From the NCBI RefSeq assembly GCF_000428845.1, contig NZ_AUAS01000004.1, positions 485,511-549,510 of the forward strand: a stretch of DNA of 64,000 bases, read 5' to 3'. Position 1 is the stretch's first letter; each line of letters starts with the position of its first letter. The notes beneath the pieces are model-generated. The model saw only the letters and a program-made list of their open reading frames with translations. It did no database searches and had not been told where the DNA came from. Shown here piece after piece: positions 62,348-64,000 of this stretch. The stretch is from Dyadobacter alkalitolerans DSM 23607 (lineage in GTDB: Bacteria > Bacteroidota > Bacteroidia > Cytophagales > Spirosomataceae). A program made the position numbers and the translations under genes.

Positions 62348-62536
62348 ATGAGCATGAGGAATATAAATAGAATCATTTCCACCTTCTCACATGTAGTATC
62401 TATGGCTCACAACATCAATTTTCTTAAGAAAAGACAAGTACAGTCATTTCTGTTAAAGGAAAAAGCCAAACAAGGGCTTGCACAGGTGGTCGATCAGTAC
62501 CATAGTAGCCGAGGGCAATCACCAACGCCGGATTAG
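62348..62536 (+). CDS. Possible small protein (62 aa)
   Basis: A basic helical frame in the otherwise empty stretch 62229-62829. There is no homology cue and no operon partner, so it is weakly supported. Confidence 0.25.
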   Translation: MSMRNINRIISTFSHVVSMAHNINFLKKRQVQSFLLKEKAKQGLAQVVDQYHSSRGQSPTPD

Positions 62537-62649
62537 ATTACAAGCATGAAAACGCTAAACTTTTTGCTGGGGTGTTAATTGGACCTACTATCGATCAATG
62601 CAACAAGGCCGATTGCTGATTCGCAGCTCAAAAGCTAATAGAGATTGCT

Positions 62650-62769
62650 ATGGCACTTAATAAGGAAGTGTTGTGGGATTTGGAGGGAAGAGTAAATGTG
62701 TTTTCAACGCAATATATAAATATTGTCGAGGATGTTCGTGTACCGTCAGCGGCTATTAGCCTCAACTAG
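62650..62769 (+). CDS. Possible short protein or gene remnant (39 aa)
   Basis: The frame begins MALNKEVLWDLEGRVNVFST and stops early. The sequence looks protein-like and could be the 5' end of a broken gene; support is weak. Confidence 0.25.
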   Translation: MALNKEVLWDLEGRVNVFSTQYINIVEDVRVPSAAISLN

Positions 62770-62829
62770 TGGGGGGGTGTCTCCCTTTTCTTTTTTATCA
62801 GCAAAGCTGGTCGCCGTGGAAGTGAAGCT

Positions 62830-63120
62830 TCAATTAGCTTTTGATTCAACCAGCCAGATTTTACTTCCCAGCTTAGGATGGTATGATGGCAAGTATTTTA
62901 TGTAGCCGAATATTTCGAGCTCTTTCAAGTGTTTATGATATGTCGACGGGCTTTTTGCTCGGGACATCTGCATGATCATCCGCCTAGTTACCTGAAAGGG
63001 ACTTGATTTCCTGTTTTTATCCCAAAGCAGCACCAAGGCAAGGTAAGTCCCCACATGCCAGATCCTTACTCTTCGGTCAATAAGGATCCGGTTAAAGATT
63101 TTTGTTATTGATCTTTCCAT
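62830..63120 (-). CDS. Winged-helix regulator of a Bacteroidota mobile element
   Basis: The 96-residue product has the pattern RIWHVGTYLALVLLW, then VTRRMIMQMSRAKSPSTYHKHLKELEIFGYIKYLPS, a winged helix-turn-helix known from Bacteroidota islands and conjugative transposons. Its ATG overlaps the stop of the broken gene upstream (TGATG). A GTG one codon earlier is possible. It may control transfer or excision. Confidence 0.75.
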   Translation of the reverse strand: MERSITKIFNRILIDRRVRIWHVGTYLALVLLWDKNRKSSPFQVTRRMIMQMSRAKSPSTYHKHLKELEIFGYIKYLPSYHPKLGSKIWLVESKAN

Positions 63121-63391
63121 CACTTTGTTCGTTTTGTATCAGCTAGCACCAGTGATTGGATTTCCTGGAATGCATAATAAAATGATCCTCCTATATTGCT
63201 ATGTTTTAACCTTCCGTTTATTCTCAGATTCTGATGCGTACCGGATGAGATGTTCAGCATCCTCCTTTTGCATTAGCGCTTCGAAGCCATTTCTTCGGAG
63301 CCTTATTCGAGCTGGCAGGAAACCGCTTTAAATCTTCGAGCAGCTCCCGCCGTAAGACTTGTAAAACTTCCTTATTTATTACCTCAATATT
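63120..63391 (-). pseudogene. Excisionase-like helix-turn-helix gene, frameshifted
   Basis: One frame gives EVLQVLRRELLEDLKRF and APKKWLRSA and then stops. The next frame continues NISSGTHQNLRINGRL and NIGGSFYY. Together they match the order of the MerR/excisionase-type DNA-binding proteins of Bacteroidota elements (KKWLxSxEV...LNISxGTLQNLRxNGxL...IGGxxYY). The break lies near 63260-63267, and no normal start codon is visible. It was probably an excision or transfer regulator and is now inactive, unless the break is a sequencing error. Confidence 0.65.
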
Positions 63392-63496
63392 TGTCTTTCA
63401 AAACTAATTGTCAGCCACTAAGTTTAAACGGAGAAATTACGGTCGCCTTGTTTTTCTTGAATGACAGTTGCTAACAGAAGACCCGAACTCACTGAG

Positions 63497-63658
63497 TTAT
63501 AGGCCAAAGAAAGATTGCAGCACGGTAGCGACTACCACCAGAAAAATACAGCTTCCAAACCACGCAGCCGCGACTTTTCCAGTATCATTGTCCCCGGCAT
63601 TCCATTTCTGGAAAACCTTCACTGCGCCCACCAGCCCGAGTACTGCGCCGATGGCATA
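63497..63658 (-). pseudogene. TraE/DUF4134 conjugation gene, 3' remnant
   Basis: The last ~53 codons read YAIGAVLGLVGAVKVFQKW, GDNDTGKVAAAWFGSCIF and LVVVATVLQSFF. This is the C-terminal half of the DUF4134/TraE membrane protein of Bacteroidota conjugative transposons, including GDxDTxKxAAxWFGxCIF. Similarity stops abruptly at 63658, where the transposase element begins, so the gene was cut by it. Confidence 0.8.
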
Positions 63659-64000
63659 CTATAATACTCCCGAATATCTGGACAGCTACTTAAATTTTTA
63701 ACTTAGTAGTTGACTATGAAAAAGGAACGCAGAAAATTCAGCGCAAGCTTCAAAGCAAAAGTGGCTATTGAGGCCATCAAGGAGGTCAGCACCGTACAGG
63801 ACTTGGCATCCAAGTATGAGATTCATCCGACTCAGATCACAGCTTGGAAACGCGAGTTTCTTGAGAATGCCGAGTTGGTATTCAGCAAAGAGCAGCCTGC
63901 TGCTAGCGAAGCAGAAAACTCCAAGGAAAAGGATCTATACTCAAAGATCGGGGAACTTCAAGTACAAGTCGATTTCCTAAAAAAAGTCTTGGGGAAATGA
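63659..64000 (+). mobile_element. IS3-type insertion sequence, left part
   Basis: The region from the break in the traE remnant to the window end holds the IS left end (a TCTGGACAGC sequence near 63678 resembles IS3-group ends) and orfA. orfB and the right end lie outside. The exact left terminus cannot be set without the other end. Confidence 0.6.
63716..64000 (+). CDS. IS3-family transposase OrfA
   Basis: This 94-residue protein has a helix-turn-helix (FSASFKAKVAIEAIKEVST, then LASKYEIHPTQITAWKREFL) and a C-terminal leucine-zipper-like helix (LYSKIGELQVQVDFLKKVLGK split). It binds the IS ends. Near the stop the codons CTA AAA AAA GTC offer an A-AAA-AAA slippery site that could join OrfA to OrfB. 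ATG 63716 is preferred to TTG 63710. Confidence 0.9.
   Translation: MKKERRKFSASFKAKVAIEAIKEVSTVQDLASKYEIHPTQITAWKREFLENAELVFSKEQPAASEAENSKEKDLYSKIGELQVQVDFLKKVLGK

Larger units (their letters stand above)
60608..64000. mobile_element. Second integrative element at ssrA, partial
   Basis: Starting at the third att-like copy, the region carries a tyrosine recombinase, a winged-helix gene, a broken excisionase-like gene, and the end of a conjugation gene of the DUF4134/TraE family cut by an IS3-type element. This is the gene set of a Bacteroidota conjugative or mobilisable element. The right end is outside the window. Confidence 0.65.

Noticed and set aside
62723..62905. Rightward 60-codon frame near the winged-helix gene
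   Set aside because: It overlaps the supported leftward gene, and its sequence shows no domain or context.

Overview
The window is a piece of a Bacteroidota chromosome, most likely a Cytophagales bacterium of the Dyadobacter type (the genus is inference). The support is a SusC/SusD pair, a large TonB-dependent receptor, promoters of the TAnnTTTG type, signal peptides that end in Ala-Gln, a type IX secretion sorting domain on one gene, and a tmRNA whose proteolysis tag reads GESTYAMAA.

Layout. (1) 1-5620 is host chromosome: the 3' part of a susC gene, susD, and an unrelated TonB receptor. (2) 5906-6274 is ssrA (tmRNA). (3) 6253-60454 is a complete prophage of about 54 kb, bounded by a 23-bp perfect direct repeat formed by the 3' end of ssrA, with its integrase next to attL. 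(4) From 60608 to the right edge lies a second element, marked by another slightly diverged copy of the ssrA end, a second tyrosine recombinase, a winged-helix regulator, a decayed excisionase-like gene, a truncated conjugation gene (traE/DUF4134 type) and an IS3-type transposase gene. Mobile DNA has therefore accumulated in tandem at ssrA.

Prophage plan. A rightward late operon (8561-39051) holds terminase, neck genes, a tail-chaperone pair with a -1 frameshift site, tape measure, tail tip, a large tailspike-like protein, portal, minor head protein, scaffold, capsid, and a lysis cassette. The order is unusual, with portal and capsid downstream of the tail genes, and several products begin with Sec signal peptides. 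Accessory genes follow at 39108-41522, including a secreted leucine-rich-repeat protein with a type IX sorting tail. A leftward early operon (59739 down to 41599) holds a helicase-methyltransferase fusion, a replication initiator carrying ten iterons inside its coding sequence (probable origin), a helicase loader, nucleases, a RuvC-like resolvase, a RecE-like exonuclease, a DnaQ-like exonuclease, a cytosine methyltransferase with seven target-domain repeats, and several tiny membrane proteins. The early operon is interrupted at 50110-54177 by a rightward accessory island that includes a trio of membrane proteins, the best candidate here for an undescribed system such as exclusion or defence.

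Regulation. A repressor-like gene at 59860 sits beside a leftward promoter whose upstream element overlaps a 24-bp sequence. The same 24 bp recurs at identical spacing in the promoter at 49.9 kb. Short hairpins occupy most of the longer gaps in both phage operons.
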